Assembly (NCBI RefSeq): GCF_951805225.1
Contig: NZ_OX638201.1
Coordinates: forward strand, 2,170,001-2,234,000
Direction: 5' to 3'
DNA from: an uncultured Flavobacterium sp.
GTDB taxonomy: Bacteria; Bacteroidota; Bacteroidia; Flavobacteriales; Flavobacteriaceae
Length of the DNA stretch: 64,000 nucleotides
Part shown: one piece after another, positions 1 to 7,738 of the stretch
How the letters are laid out: the number at the start of each line of letters is the position of its first letter
How positions within the stretch are numbered: position 1 is the stretch's first letter
Notes under the pieces: model-generated
What the model was told of the DNA's origin: nothing
What the model saw: the letters and a program-made list of their open reading frames with translations, nothing else
Database searches by the model: none
Translations under genes and position numbers: made by a program

Positions 1-50
1 AACAGGAAAAAAGCAGGCATTGCAAAGGCAAGAAAATTAATATGTTCCAT
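1..50 (-). CDS. Partial CDS, hydrophobic N-terminus of an unidentified (probably membrane) protein
   Basis: Reading leftward from an ATG at 50-48, the frame is open to the window edge and gives 16 residues, MEHINFLAFAMPAFFL, which look like the start of a first membrane segment. The opening resembles the N-termini of sterol desaturase / fatty-acid hydroxylase family proteins of Flavobacteria, but 16 residues cannot settle that. The rest of the gene lies outside the window. Confidence 0.35.
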   Translation of the reverse strand, partial: MEHINFLAFAMPAFFL

Positions 51-125
51 TTTTAAAAATTACTTTTTTTGATTCATAAAAAATTTAAATAAACTTTATT
101 TAACCCCGTTACGTACACTTATTTT

Positions 126-257
126 AACACATAGAAACATAGTGTTTTCTTAAAAAAAGGCGTTTCACTTGTTTAAATACACATAGCTATCTATGTGAAG
201 AAATGTATTTCTTTTAGCACCCTTTTTTACACATCAAAATCTATGTTTCTATGTGTT
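126..257. repeat. Intergenic inverted-repeat element built on CACATAGA
   Basis: A perfect 17-bp inverted repeat flanks the element: AACACATAGAAACATAG at 126-142 and its complement at 241-257. A second, inner hairpin (CACATAG 180-186, CTATGTG 191-197) sits in the middle, so the same word occurs four times in alternating orientation. It lies in the 330-bp gap left of the glutamate dehydrogenase gene and could fold as nested hairpins. It may be a REP-like chromosomal repeat; only one copy is seen in this window. Confidence 0.6.
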
Positions 258-382
258 TAATAAAATTTGGCGTCATGCACCGGGTTATTATAAACTTAAA
301 ACAAAGACATTTCCATTGACTACGATTCTTCTTTCAGAATAACAACCAATGAAAATTATCTTTATATTTTAAAAACTTAATT

Positions 383-1669
383 TTAATTCTGTCTGTATTT
401 TGGGGCTTCCAATGCCACTTCTTTCACAGCTTGTGTATCGGCAACTTTTTTCAAAGCAATAACATAAGCCGCAATACGAGGCGTAACATTATGTTTTAGC
501 GCGATTCTAAAAACGGTTTCGAAACCTTTTTCAAGAATATCTTCCAGACGTGTATTGATTTGATGAATTCTCCACGACTCTAAAAGTGAATTTTGCAGCC
601 ACTCAAAATAAGAAACTGTAACTCCTCCGGCATTTGCCAGAATATCTGGAATTACCAACACATTATTATCATGTAATATCTTATCAGCATCAGATGAAAC
701 TGGACCGTTTGCACCTTCAACTATAATTTTTGCACGAATATCATTGGCGTTCTTTTGCGTAATTACATCTTCTTTTGCAGCAGGAATTAAGACATCAACA
801 TCCAAAAGCAATAAATCTTCGTGTTTTATCGCAACCGAATTTGGATATCCTTTTATGCTTTTATTATTTAGATTATAATACAAAATTAGCTCTGGAATAT
901 TCAATCCTTCAGGATTATAAAAAGCTTCAGAAACATCACTAACAGCGACCACTTTTAGTCCTTTTTCGAATAAAAATAAAGCCGAATGTAAACCAACATT
1001 TCCAAATCCCTGAATCGCAACTGTAGATCTTGCGGGTCTTAGTTTTAATTTTTGAAGTGCTAATAACGTAATAATACTCACACCTCTTCCGGTTGCTTCT
1101 ACTCGACCTAAAGATCCTCCAGAATGCAAATGTTTTCCGGTAACTACGGCATGAATTGTTTTACCGTGAAGTATCGAAAATTCATCCATAAGCCAACCCA
1201 TTTCGTCAGGTCCGGTTCCCATATCCGGTGCAGGAACATCTTTTTCCGGTCCAAAAATATCTGCTAAAGCTTTTGTATAAGCTCTTGTAATTTTTTCTAA
1301 TTCGGTTTTAGAAAGCGTTCTTGGATCACAAATGATTCCGCCTTTTGCACCTCCAAACGGAATTCCTGTTACCGCAGATTTCCATGTCATCCAAGCTGCA
1401 AGCGCTTTTACTTCATCCAGATTTACGGCCGTATCGTAACGGATTCCTCCTTTTGATGGTCCTAATGCCGTATTGTGAATAACGCGATATCCTTCAAAGT
1501 TTTGGATTGTTCCATTATCTAATGTAATCGAAAAATTAACTACGATTTGTTTTTCCGGGCGTTGCAACTTTTGCCTGATTGATTCATCAAGATTAAGAAT
1601 ATTCGCCGCGATATTAAAGCGATCAATCATCGATTGAAAGGGATTCTGTTTTATAATTTCTGCACTCAT
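383..1669 (-). CDS. gdhA: Glu/Leu/Phe/Val dehydrogenase (glutamate dehydrogenase)
   Basis: This 428-aa cytoplasmic enzyme belongs to the Glu/Leu/Phe/Val dehydrogenase family and most likely interconverts glutamate and 2-oxoglutarate plus ammonia using NAD(P)H. The N-terminal substrate domain contains PFGGAKGG, whose Lys109 is the family's catalytic lysine, and VPAPDMGTG with the catalytic Asp149. The Rossmann domain begins with GFGNVG at 221-226. The length fits the compact hexameric enzymes of about 420-450 aa. The ATG at 1669 gives a complete N-terminus. About 200 bp upstream lie a terminator and a tiny Cys-rich ORF in the same orientation, which could be a leader. The coenzyme preference cannot be read from the sequence. 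Confidence 0.93.
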   Translation of the reverse strand: MSAEIIKQNPFQSMIDRFNIAANILNLDESIRQKLQRPEKQIVVNFSITLDNGTIQNFEGYRVIHNTALGPSKGGIRYDTAVNLDEVKALAAWMTWKSAVTGIPFGGAKGGIICDPRTLSKTELEKITRAYTKALADIFGPEKDVPAPDMGTGPDEMGWLMDEFSILHGKTIHAVVTGKHLHSGGSLGRVEATGRGVSIITLLALQKLKLRPARSTVAIQGFGNVGLHSALFLFEKGLKVVAVSDVSEAFYNPEGLNIPELILYYNLNNKSIKGYPNSVAIKHEDLLLLDVDVLIPAAKEDVITQKNANDIRAKIIVEGANGPVSSDADKILHDNNVLVIPDILANAGGVTVSYFEWLQNSLLESWRIHQINTRLEDILEKGFETVFRIALKHNVTPRIAAYVIALKKVADTQAVKEVALEAPKYRQN

Positions 1670-1862
1670 GATATATATCTTTTAATTTGGGTTCGTGTGA
1701 TTTAGATCTTTTTTCATTAAAAACACTTTCTAATTATTTTCAAAAGCATTTATTTTTTCCATAATTATTGCATTCGCCAACATGGAATTTTCATCAGACA
1801 GCATTGCATCATAATATTGGTATTTCTATTCGATCTCATATCCTTAATTTTTTAATAATTCT

Positions 1863-1905
1863 AAAAAAAGCCTTTCATGGTGCATGAAAGGCTAAAAAAA
1901 AAAAA
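1863..1905 (-). terminator. Strong intrinsic terminator
   Basis: A perfect 11-bp stem (1869-1879 / 1883-1893, arm AGCCTTTCATG) closes a 3-nt loop. On the minus strand it is followed by a run of U and preceded by a long U run. It lies about 35 bp after the stop of the 28-codon ORF at 1928-2014 and about 190 bp before the gdhA start, so it either ends a short transcript or acts as an attenuator. Confidence 0.8.
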
Positions 1906-1927
1906 TAACTAACAAGTACTTTCTCTA

Positions 1928-2014
1928 TTAACGCCATTTCATCGCATCGTTTGTCATGCAGCACATCTCTGAGCAGCACATAAACGGGATGATATATTGA
2001 CTATAGTTCTTCAT
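1928..2014 (-). CDS. 28-aa Cys/Met-rich small ORF, candidate leader peptide
   Basis: An ATG at 2014-2012 opens 28 codons ending in TAA. The middle reads PFMCCSEMCCMTND, so two Cys-Cys pairs lie six residues apart, with Met beside them. A TAAATTTG box (minus strand, 2030-2023) sits just upstream, implying a very short or absent 5' leader, and a strong terminator follows within 35 bp. A nearly leaderless tiny ORF, a run of one kind of codon and a terminator together are the layout of a transcription attenuator. No known leader of this exact type is recalled. It could also be an independent small protein or metal-binding peptide. Confidence 0.5.
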   Translation of the reverse strand: MKNYSQYIIPFMCCSEMCCMTNDAMKWR

Positions 2015-2022
2015 TGTTATTG

Positions 2023-2030
2023 CAAATTTA
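2023..2030 (-). promoter_or_regulatory. TAnnTTTG-type -7 box for the small ORF
   Basis: The minus strand reads TAAATTTG here, matching the Bacteroidota -7 consensus TAnnTTTG. It predicts a start of transcription within a few bases of the ATG at 2014. No clear -33 TTTG is seen at the usual 19-21 bp distance; the spacer is an AT palindrome instead. Confidence 0.45.
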
Positions 2031-2135
2031 TAAATATATTTATAAATTCTATAGAATTAGTCGAGTTTATTTTTCAAATAATCAAAACATAACCTAAAAT
2101 AGATTGTAAATTAAGGCTTTAGCCGAATTTAAAAA

Positions 2136-3011
2136 TTAATTAAATTGCGAAATAACAATCAAAATAATAGAAATCAAGGCCAAAAAGAGACCTAAAAAGT
2201 TGATTTTGGACAATTTTTCTTTGAAAAAGAACAAGCCAATTAAACTTCCAAGGATAATAACACCCATGTTCATTCCGGCAAAAACAGTTGAAGGATTTTC
2301 GGCGAAAGCCTTATGCGCTTTTAAGTAAAATAGAATATTTCCGAAATTAAAGATTCCGACTAAACCTCCAAAAAGAATATTTTTTGGTTCTAATTTGACA
2401 TTTTTAATTCCAATTTCATAAACGCTAATTATAAGTGCAAATCCTAATGCGATACAAAAAACCACAAACAAAGACGAAGTATAAGGCAATGTCGTATATA
2501 ACGCGATTTGCTTAAAAAGAATGTCGATAACTCCAAAACCCAATAAAACTACAGCAGGATAAATCCATTTGTTTTCTGCATTATCAGATTGTTTTCTTAA
2601 AATGAATAAAAGCGCCAGAAAACCAACAATAAGCCCGATAACTTTATAAGAATTGAAATCTTCTTTAAAAATAAACCAAGCCGCCAAAATTGGAATAAAT
2701 AATGATAATCGTTGCGCTGCGTCTGTTTTTACGATTCCCATATGTTTTATGGAAGCTATTAAAAACAGGAAAACTACAGGCAATAAGATACCAATTGCAA
2801 TGTAAATATTCCACGGTGCATTATTATCAACTTCGGTTAAATCTGGCGTAAAAGTAAAATAACAAAGTGCCAGTGCAAACACATAATTGAAGGCGACAAT
2901 TTGAGTTGGATTGCCATTGTATTTTCGAGTCATTTTGAAAATTACACCAACAATTACGCTACAAAGAATGCTTAAAACAAGAAATAACATAGGATTAAAA
3001 TTTGGGTACAA
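2136..3011 (-). CDS. DMT-superfamily (EamA-like) membrane transporter
   Basis: The 291-aa protein is almost entirely hydrophobic, with about ten predicted membrane helices and the two-fold repeat layout of EamA / drug-metabolite transporters. The last helix pair (residues about 240-290) contains the conserved pattern of a glycine-rich stretch followed by FFFKEKLSKINFLG, typical of the end of an EamA unit. The substrate is unknown; members export amino acids, nucleotides or metabolites. The start overlaps no neighbour, and 9 bp separate its start from the stop of the serine hydrolase upstream, so the two may be co-transcribed. Confidence 0.85.
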   Translation of the reverse strand: MYPNFNPMLFLVLSILCSVIVGVIFKMTRKYNGNPTQIVAFNYVFALALCYFTFTPDLTEVDNNAPWNIYIAIGILLPVVFLFLIASIKHMGIVKTDAAQRLSLFIPILAAWFIFKEDFNSYKVIGLIVGFLALLFILRKQSDNAENKWIYPAVVLLGFGVIDILFKQIALYTTLPYTSSLFVVFCIALGFALIISVYEIGIKNVKLEPKNILFGGLVGIFNFGNILFYLKAHKAFAENPSTVFAGMNMGVIILGSLIGLFFFKEKLSKINFLGLFLALISIILIVISQFN

Positions 3012-3020
3012 AAATAGTAC

Positions 3021-4340
3021 TTAAACTCCTTTGGTTTTATTTTTTACCTCTTTTATTCCTGCCTTTTTTATTTCTAATTGTGTAATTTTTCCTTTTTTAT
3101 TTTTGATAAATTCTATTGTAGTATTGTTATTGTCGGAACGGAAAAATTTCGTTTGAGATTCCGGCAACAATTCAATATCAAAATCATTATAATACAATTT
3201 GTTATCCTTTTTCAAGATTTTAATATTTTCGTAATTACCAATATATTGATCGTAAACTTTAGTGTCTATTGCCATTTGAACATGTTTGTACGGAAGTTCT
3301 ACGTCTTTCCCAAAACAAATTCCGGCAAGTCCATAAGCGATATAATAAGACTTCGATTGATTGTTGGACAAAACGGTAATAAAAACTTTATCGTCAGGAA
3401 ATTTATTAAACGAAGTCATCGCGCCCAGAAAACCTCCGTCATGCGCAATAAGTTGATGATTTTGATTGTAAAAAGGATTGATAATTAATCCAAAACCAAA
3501 ATTTTGCTCATTATACGAGGTAAACATCTTTTTCTTCGATTCTTCTGATAATAATGTTTGGCTTTCGAAAAGTGCTTTATTCCATAAATTTAAATCTTCT
3601 ACAGTTGAATAAACTCCGTCATGTCCAAAATTAAAATTCCAGTTGATGTAGGGATTTTTAACTAGTTTGTTATTATCAAAATAATACGATTGAGCCATTT
3701 TATCTATTATTGCATCATTTGTCGTAACTCCGGAATTGTACATTTTTGCTTTATCAAATAAATTTTTCTGCAAATACGCCGAATAAGATTCACCGGAAAC
3801 TTTCTCGATAATACTCGCCAATAAATAATAACCAATATTACTGTAAGCTGTACTGGTTGCTGGCTCAAACAACAAAGGCTTTTTTGCCAAATATGTATAA
3901 ACGGAATCTTTATCGAGATCTGTTTTTGTCAAATATAATTCGTCAAAATCCATAGCAAAACCCGAATTATGAGTTAACATCATCTTCAACGTTATCTTAT
4001 CTCCTTTTGGAAAACCTGCGAAATATTTACTAAGATTATCGTCAACCGAAAGTTTTTTATCTTCGGCTAATTGCAAAATAGCAACTGCTGTAAATTGCTT
4101 TGAAACAGAAGCTAAACTAAATTTTGAGTCTATTACATTTTTCACTTTCCACTCGTAATCAGCAAAACCATACGCTTTTTTAAACACTACTGAATCATCT
4201 TTAGAAATCAATACAGTACCGCTAAAATCATTAATAGCAAACTGTGCGTCCATGTATTGTTCTAATTTCGTACTCAGTTCTTTTTGTGAATATCCAAAAG
4301 TAAATACCAACAATGCAATTAGAGTTAAGCTTGATTTCAT
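3021..4340 (-). CDS. Serine hydrolase, beta-lactamase (class C/DD-peptidase-like) family
   Basis: I choose the ATG at 4340 (439 aa) because it begins a clean signal peptide, MKSSLTLIALLVFTFGYSQ, and removes an overlap with the MarR gene upstream that the ATG at 4358 would create. The mature protein has the SxxK nucleophile motif SVSK at residues 78-81 and YSN at 166-168, the catalytic residues of the class C beta-lactamase / DD-peptidase fold; a late AHDGG near residue 300 occupies the third-motif region. Such proteins are periplasmic or outer-membrane-associated hydrolases or esterases, and not all act on beta-lactams. The gene follows a MarR regulator by 5 bp, which suggests a regulated pair. 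Confidence 0.85.
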   Translation of the reverse strand: MKSSLTLIALLVFTFGYSQKELSTKLEQYMDAQFAINDFSGTVLISKDDSVVFKKAYGFADYEWKVKNVIDSKFSLASVSKQFTAVAILQLAEDKKLSVDDNLSKYFAGFPKGDKITLKMMLTHNSGFAMDFDELYLTKTDLDKDSVYTYLAKKPLLFEPATSTAYSNIGYYLLASIIEKVSGESYSAYLQKNLFDKAKMYNSGVTTNDAIIDKMAQSYYFDNNKLVKNPYINWNFNFGHDGVYSTVEDLNLWNKALFESQTLLSEESKKKMFTSYNEQNFGFGLIINPFYNQNHQLIAHDGGFLGAMTSFNKFPDDKVFITVLSNNQSKSYYIAYGLAGICFGKDVELPYKHVQMAIDTKVYDQYIGNYENIKILKKDNKLYYNDFDIELLPESQTKFFRSDNNNTTIEFIKNKKGKITQLEIKKAGIKEVKNKTKGV

Positions 4341-4345
4341 GCTAT

Positions 4346-4783
4346 TTATTTTGAACAATTAGTGATTATTTTATTGAGTGTTTTATCAAGCAATGCAATT
4401 TCTTCGAGTGATAATCCTTCGAGCGCCGTTTGTCTGTTATTTTTAATAACGGGTTGTATTAATTCGAGCGTTTTTAATCCTTTTTCTGTGATTTCAAGAT
4501 TGAATTTTCTACGATCTTCGGGATGAATCGTTCTGGTTATATATTCTTTTTTCACCATTAATTCGATCATTCTTGTAATAGATGCATTATCTTTAAAGAC
4601 AAGATTAGCCAATTCGTTTTGAGCAATATTCTGATTATCGTTTAGTATAATTAATACTAAACCCTGATCTACCGTAATATCTTTTACAACTTTGCTGATG
4701 TTTTTCTGTGCAAGTTTTCGATATTCCTTTATCGCTTTTTCGATTGAATACAAAGCAGTTCTGGTTGGGTTTTCAAGTTTCAT
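4346..4783 (-). CDS. MarR-family transcriptional regulator
   Basis: The 145-aa protein has the MarR winged helix-turn-helix: helices at about 50-85 (NIAQNELANLVFKDNASITR) followed by a wing with the conserved DRRKFNLEITEKG at about 98-110. It acts in the cytoplasm as a dimer on palindromic DNA. A perfect 14-bp palindrome lies between the -33 and -7 boxes of its own promoter, which predicts autorepression. The serine hydrolase gene follows within 5 bp and probably shares the transcript. The ligand is unknown. Confidence 0.88.
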   Translation of the reverse strand: MKLENPTRTALYSIEKAIKEYRKLAQKNISKVVKDITVDQGLVLIILNDNQNIAQNELANLVFKDNASITRMIELMVKKEYITRTIHPEDRRKFNLEITEKGLKTLELIQPVIKNNRQTALEGLSLEEIALLDKTLNKIITNCSK

Positions 4784-4800
4784 ATCTTTTTTATTTGATA

Positions 4801-4833
4801 CAAATATAATTGATATATCAATATAAAATCAAA
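4801..4833 (-). promoter_or_regulatory. Promoter and palindromic operator of the marR operon
   Basis: On the minus strand a TTTG box (4833-4830) is followed after 21 bp by TATATTTG (4808-4801), a near-perfect Bacteroidota promoter. The spacer contains the perfect palindrome ATTGATATATCAAT at 4809-4822, exactly where a MarR dimer would block RNA polymerase. The start codon is at 4783. Confidence 0.75.
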
Positions 4834-4887
4834 TAATTACTTAAAAAAAACTCATTCATATTTGAAACTGCGTAATTAAAATGAGAT

Positions 4888-5040
4888 TTTTACCGCAAAG
4901 TTCGCAAAGTTTTTTTTTAAATTAAGCAGTTTTATAAAAATACAAAGTTCGCAAAGCTTTGTGTTGAAGCAGCTTTGCGAACTTTGTGTTTACTAAGCGC
5001 AAACCAGGACAAAAAAACTTTGCGCGCTTTGCGGTAAAAT
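4888..5040. repeat. Copy 1 of the CCGCAAAGTTCGCAAAG repeat family
   Basis: The element starts TTTTACCGCAAAGTTCGCAA and ends with the inverted form CTTTGCGGTAAAAT, with inner inverted copies of GCGAACTTTG. The whole unit can fold into a long hairpin. Two further copies lie at about 9,622-9,731 and 10,918-11,042, always between genes. It fills the gap between the oxygenase gene and the marR promoter. Confidence 0.8.
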
Positions 5041-5069
5041 TTTTTGCAGTAAAACTTTTTTCGATAAAA

Positions 5070-5663
5070 TTAATCACTTTTAAGCCAGCCTGTAATGCTC
5101 ATTCTGGTATTTTGTGTAACCAAAACCTCATGAACTAATTCATTACTTTTAAAGAAAACTGTTTTTCCCTGAGTCGGAGCAATTTTCTGATTGTTATTTT
5201 CCTGATGAATCATCAATTCTCCTCCATCACTTTCCTGCCAATTACTATTAAGATAACTGATCATAGAATATTTTCGGCTTGGATTATTTTTAAACTGATC
5301 TAAATGTTTCAGATAAAAATCTCCGATTTCGTATAACGAATAATGGAATTCGTAACCGGTAATTCCGGCGTAACAGCTTTCGTTTAGATAGATAATAAAA
5401 GCATCGATCTGATCAAAGAATTCATTTTCGAATGCATTGTTATTTTTTTTATCCAGCCAATAAATAGAATCGCTTCTAATCGCTCCGTCGTAAGAAACTT
5501 TCTCCGAATTGCCAATTCCAGCTTCTTTCAGCAAACTTTTTTGATTTAAATCAACTAAGTTTTGCTTTAAATGATTTGCTAATTCAGCGCTTAAAAAATG
5601 CTCTGATATTCCAACTTTGTTCTCAATATAACTCGCAATCAAATCTTCGAAACCATTTTCCAT
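5070..5663 (-). CDS. 2OG-Fe(II) oxygenase (prolyl-4-hydroxylase-like)
   Basis: The 197-aa protein has the double-stranded beta-helix iron site of 2-oxoglutarate dioxygenases. His120 and Asp122 come from YLKHLDQF, His178 from NELVHEV, and Arg187 (TRMSITGW) would bind 2-oxoglutarate. The spacing of about 55 residues between HxD and the distal His fits the prolyl 4-hydroxylase alpha-subunit-like family. It has no signal peptide, so it is cytoplasmic. The substrate is unknown; related bacterial proteins hydroxylate proteins or small molecules. It stands alone between repeat-filled gaps. Confidence 0.85.
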   Translation of the reverse strand: MENGFEDLIASYIENKVGISEHFLSAELANHLKQNLVDLNQKSLLKEAGIGNSEKVSYDGAIRSDSIYWLDKKNNNAFENEFFDQIDAFIIYLNESCYAGITGYEFHYSLYEIGDFYLKHLDQFKNNPSRKYSMISYLNSNWQESDGGELMIHQENNNQKIAPTQGKTVFFKSNELVHEVLVTQNTRMSITGWLKSD

Positions 5664-5767
5664 TTTTGTTTTGGGAAAACTGCAAATACAGCCAACGGAG
5701 CAAGGTAGACGAAATAAAACTGGTAATGGATTTATTTTTAATAAATAAAAAAATGAGAATAATTAAT

Positions 5768-5849
5768 CTTTGTCAAAGTTTAAAACTTTGACAAAGATAG
5801 TCACGCATAAAACAATAAACCCGACAGGTTTTAAAAAACCTGTCGGGTT
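5768..5849. repeat. Two adjacent palindromes, one a likely terminator
   Basis: The first palindrome has 14-bp arms (5768-5781 / 5783-5796, arm CTTTGTCAAAGTTT). The second has a 13-bp stem AACCCGACAGGTT (5818-5830 / 5837-5849). The second follows the stop of the MoxR-like gene at 5905 and may end its transcript on the minus strand; the first has no gene-related role that I can see. A short AT microsatellite (TTAATAA units) fills 5870-5900. Confidence 0.6.
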
Positions 5850-5904
5850 GAATACCTACAACGCAAGCCTAATTAATAATTAATAATTCACAATTAATAA
5901 TTAC

Positions 5905-7368
5905 TTAAAGTTTACTAATATAACTTCCGTACATATCTTTAAATTGATGTCCTTGCGCGAAACGATCTTTGCTTAATTTTTTATACTCAACCAATCCCCA
6001 AAGAATAAATTCTTTCATGAAATATTGGTCTTTTTTATCTAATTGAGGCTGATATTTTTTCAGTAAAACATCTAATGGCGTTACTTCGTCTAAAATTGCC
6101 TGATATTCTTTATCAGTAGCATCATCTAACAATTCGAAACCACTTTCGGCAAAGAACCATTCGATTAAATCAGAATAAGCAGTTTTTTCACCTTGCTTTT
6201 CTAATTTTTCGATCTTAGGTAAAAGCGTTGGGAATAATGTTCTAATTGCCGAACCAATTAAGTTTTGTGCAACTGCTGCGGCTCCCTCCTGCTCTCCTTC
6301 GTAAACCAATTCTACTTTTCCCGTAATGGCAGGAATAATTCCGATAAAATCAGACAAACGCAAAGTCGTTTTATCAACTCCAGCTTTTAAAGCTCTACGT
6401 TCAGCTGTGCTCATTAAATTCTCAAAAGCAGTAATACTCATTCTCGCACTTACACCACTTTTATTATCGATGTATTCGCTATCACGAGCTTCAAAACTTA
6501 TTTGTTCCAAGATATCTTTGGCTAAACTTGGCACATAAACCAACTTGTGTTGCGTTTCGTCCAGTTTTGCTTCTTGTTCTGTAATCGTTCTCGCAACTGC
6601 AATACTTTCTGGATAATGCGTTAAAATTTGAGAACCAATTCTATCTTTTAATGGCGTTACAATACTTCCTCTATTGGTATAATCTTCCGGATTTGCAGTA
6701 AAAATAAATTGCATATCAAGCGGCATTCTCAATTTGAAACCTCTAATTTGAATATCTCCTTCCTGCAAAATATTAAAAAGTGCAACCTGAATTCTGGCTT
6801 GTAAATCCGGCAATTCGTTAATTACAAAAATACAACGGTTCGCTCTCGGAATCATCCCGAAGTGAATTACACGATCATCAGCATAAGATAATTTTAGATT
6901 TGCTGCTTTAATTGGATCAACATCTCCAATTAAATCAGCAACTGTTACATCTGGAGTTGCTAATTTCTCAAAGAAACGCTCATTTCTATGCAACCACGAA
7001 ATCGGAGTTTCATCTCCTTTTTCTGCAATTATATCTCTGGCAAAACGCGAAATTGGATTCAGCGGATCGTCATTAATCTCCGAATCCGCCACAAACGGAA
7101 TATATTCGTCTAATAATTCAACCATTTTACGCGCCAAACGGGTTTTTGCCTGACCACGAAGTCCTAATAAATTGATGTTATGACGAGATAAAATAGCACG
7201 TTCTAACTCTGGAATTACTGTATTCTCGAAACCATGAACGCCTTCGAAAACAGGCTTTCCCGATTTGATTTTCTCACGCAGATTATTTCGCAATTCATCC
7301 TTGATACTGATGCTTTTATATCCCGAGGCTTTTAATTGTCCTAATGTCTTTATAGTATTTATTTCCAT
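5905..7368 (-). CDS. MoxR/ChlI-type AAA+ ATPase
   Basis: The 487-aa cytoplasmic protein has an AAA+ module with Walker A GLRGQAKT at 69-76 and the Walker-B-like FVINEL at 181-186, where Asn replaces the usual first acid. A sensor region, FIFTANPEDYTNRG, lies near 235-248. Proteins of this type are often annotated as magnesium chelatase ChlI or sigma-54-interacting, but no pigment genes are near. The next gene upstream encodes a VWA protein, which is the standard MoxR-VWA pairing for chaperone-like activation or metal insertion. Substrates are unknown. Confidence 0.8.
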   Translation of the reverse strand: MEINTIKTLGQLKASGYKSISIKDELRNNLREKIKSGKPVFEGVHGFENTVIPELERAILSRHNINLLGLRGQAKTRLARKMVELLDEYIPFVADSEINDDPLNPISRFARDIIAEKGDETPISWLHRNERFFEKLATPDVTVADLIGDVDPIKAANLKLSYADDRVIHFGMIPRANRCIFVINELPDLQARIQVALFNILQEGDIQIRGFKLRMPLDMQFIFTANPEDYTNRGSIVTPLKDRIGSQILTHYPESIAVARTITEQEAKLDETQHKLVYVPSLAKDILEQISFEARDSEYIDNKSGVSARMSITAFENLMSTAERRALKAGVDKTTLRLSDFIGIIPAITGKVELVYEGEQEGAAAVAQNLIGSAIRTLFPTLLPKIEKLEKQGEKTAYSDLIEWFFAESGFELLDDATDKEYQAILDEVTPLDVLLKKYQPQLDKKDQYFMKEFILWGLVEYKKLSKDRFAQGHQFKDMYGSYISKL

Positions 7369-7738
7369 TTTTATTGAAATATCTGTTTTGTTATTTTTAT
7401 TATTTTTCTGTCGAGACGCATAACTGTGTGTCTAATTTGGGCGTGCCAGCATTTAAAAAAGTGCCTAATATACTTTGCGCTCACGAGGCCCTTTCTTAAA
7501 TACTGTCGGGCTATCCATGCTACTTCGGTAGCCTACTCCTATCCCTCACGCAACCGTATTATTCAATAGAACTCTATTTTTAAATTTTATCTTTATTAGT
7601 TTTAATTAAACCTAACAGCTTTTTTGCCAATCTTTGTGTTAGTCGCACTGCTGTGCGTCTCTACGATATGCGTTGTGTGTATACGTTGTCTAAAAAAACC
7701 TTAGCAACTTAGATGCTTAGTCCCTTAGAACCTTAAAA
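7369..7738. repeat. 370-bp gap packed with small hairpins
   Basis: No coding ORF is seen. The gap holds two hairpins of the GAGACGCA type (7414-7433 and CGCACTGCTGTGCG at 7644-7657) and, between them (about 7,448-7,556), a block containing GGGCTATCCATGCTACTTCG and CCTATCCCTCACGC that looks like a mobile or REP-like unit. The gap separates the paired MoxR and VWA genes, which elsewhere are usually close together, suggesting that repeats expanded here. Confidence 0.5.
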
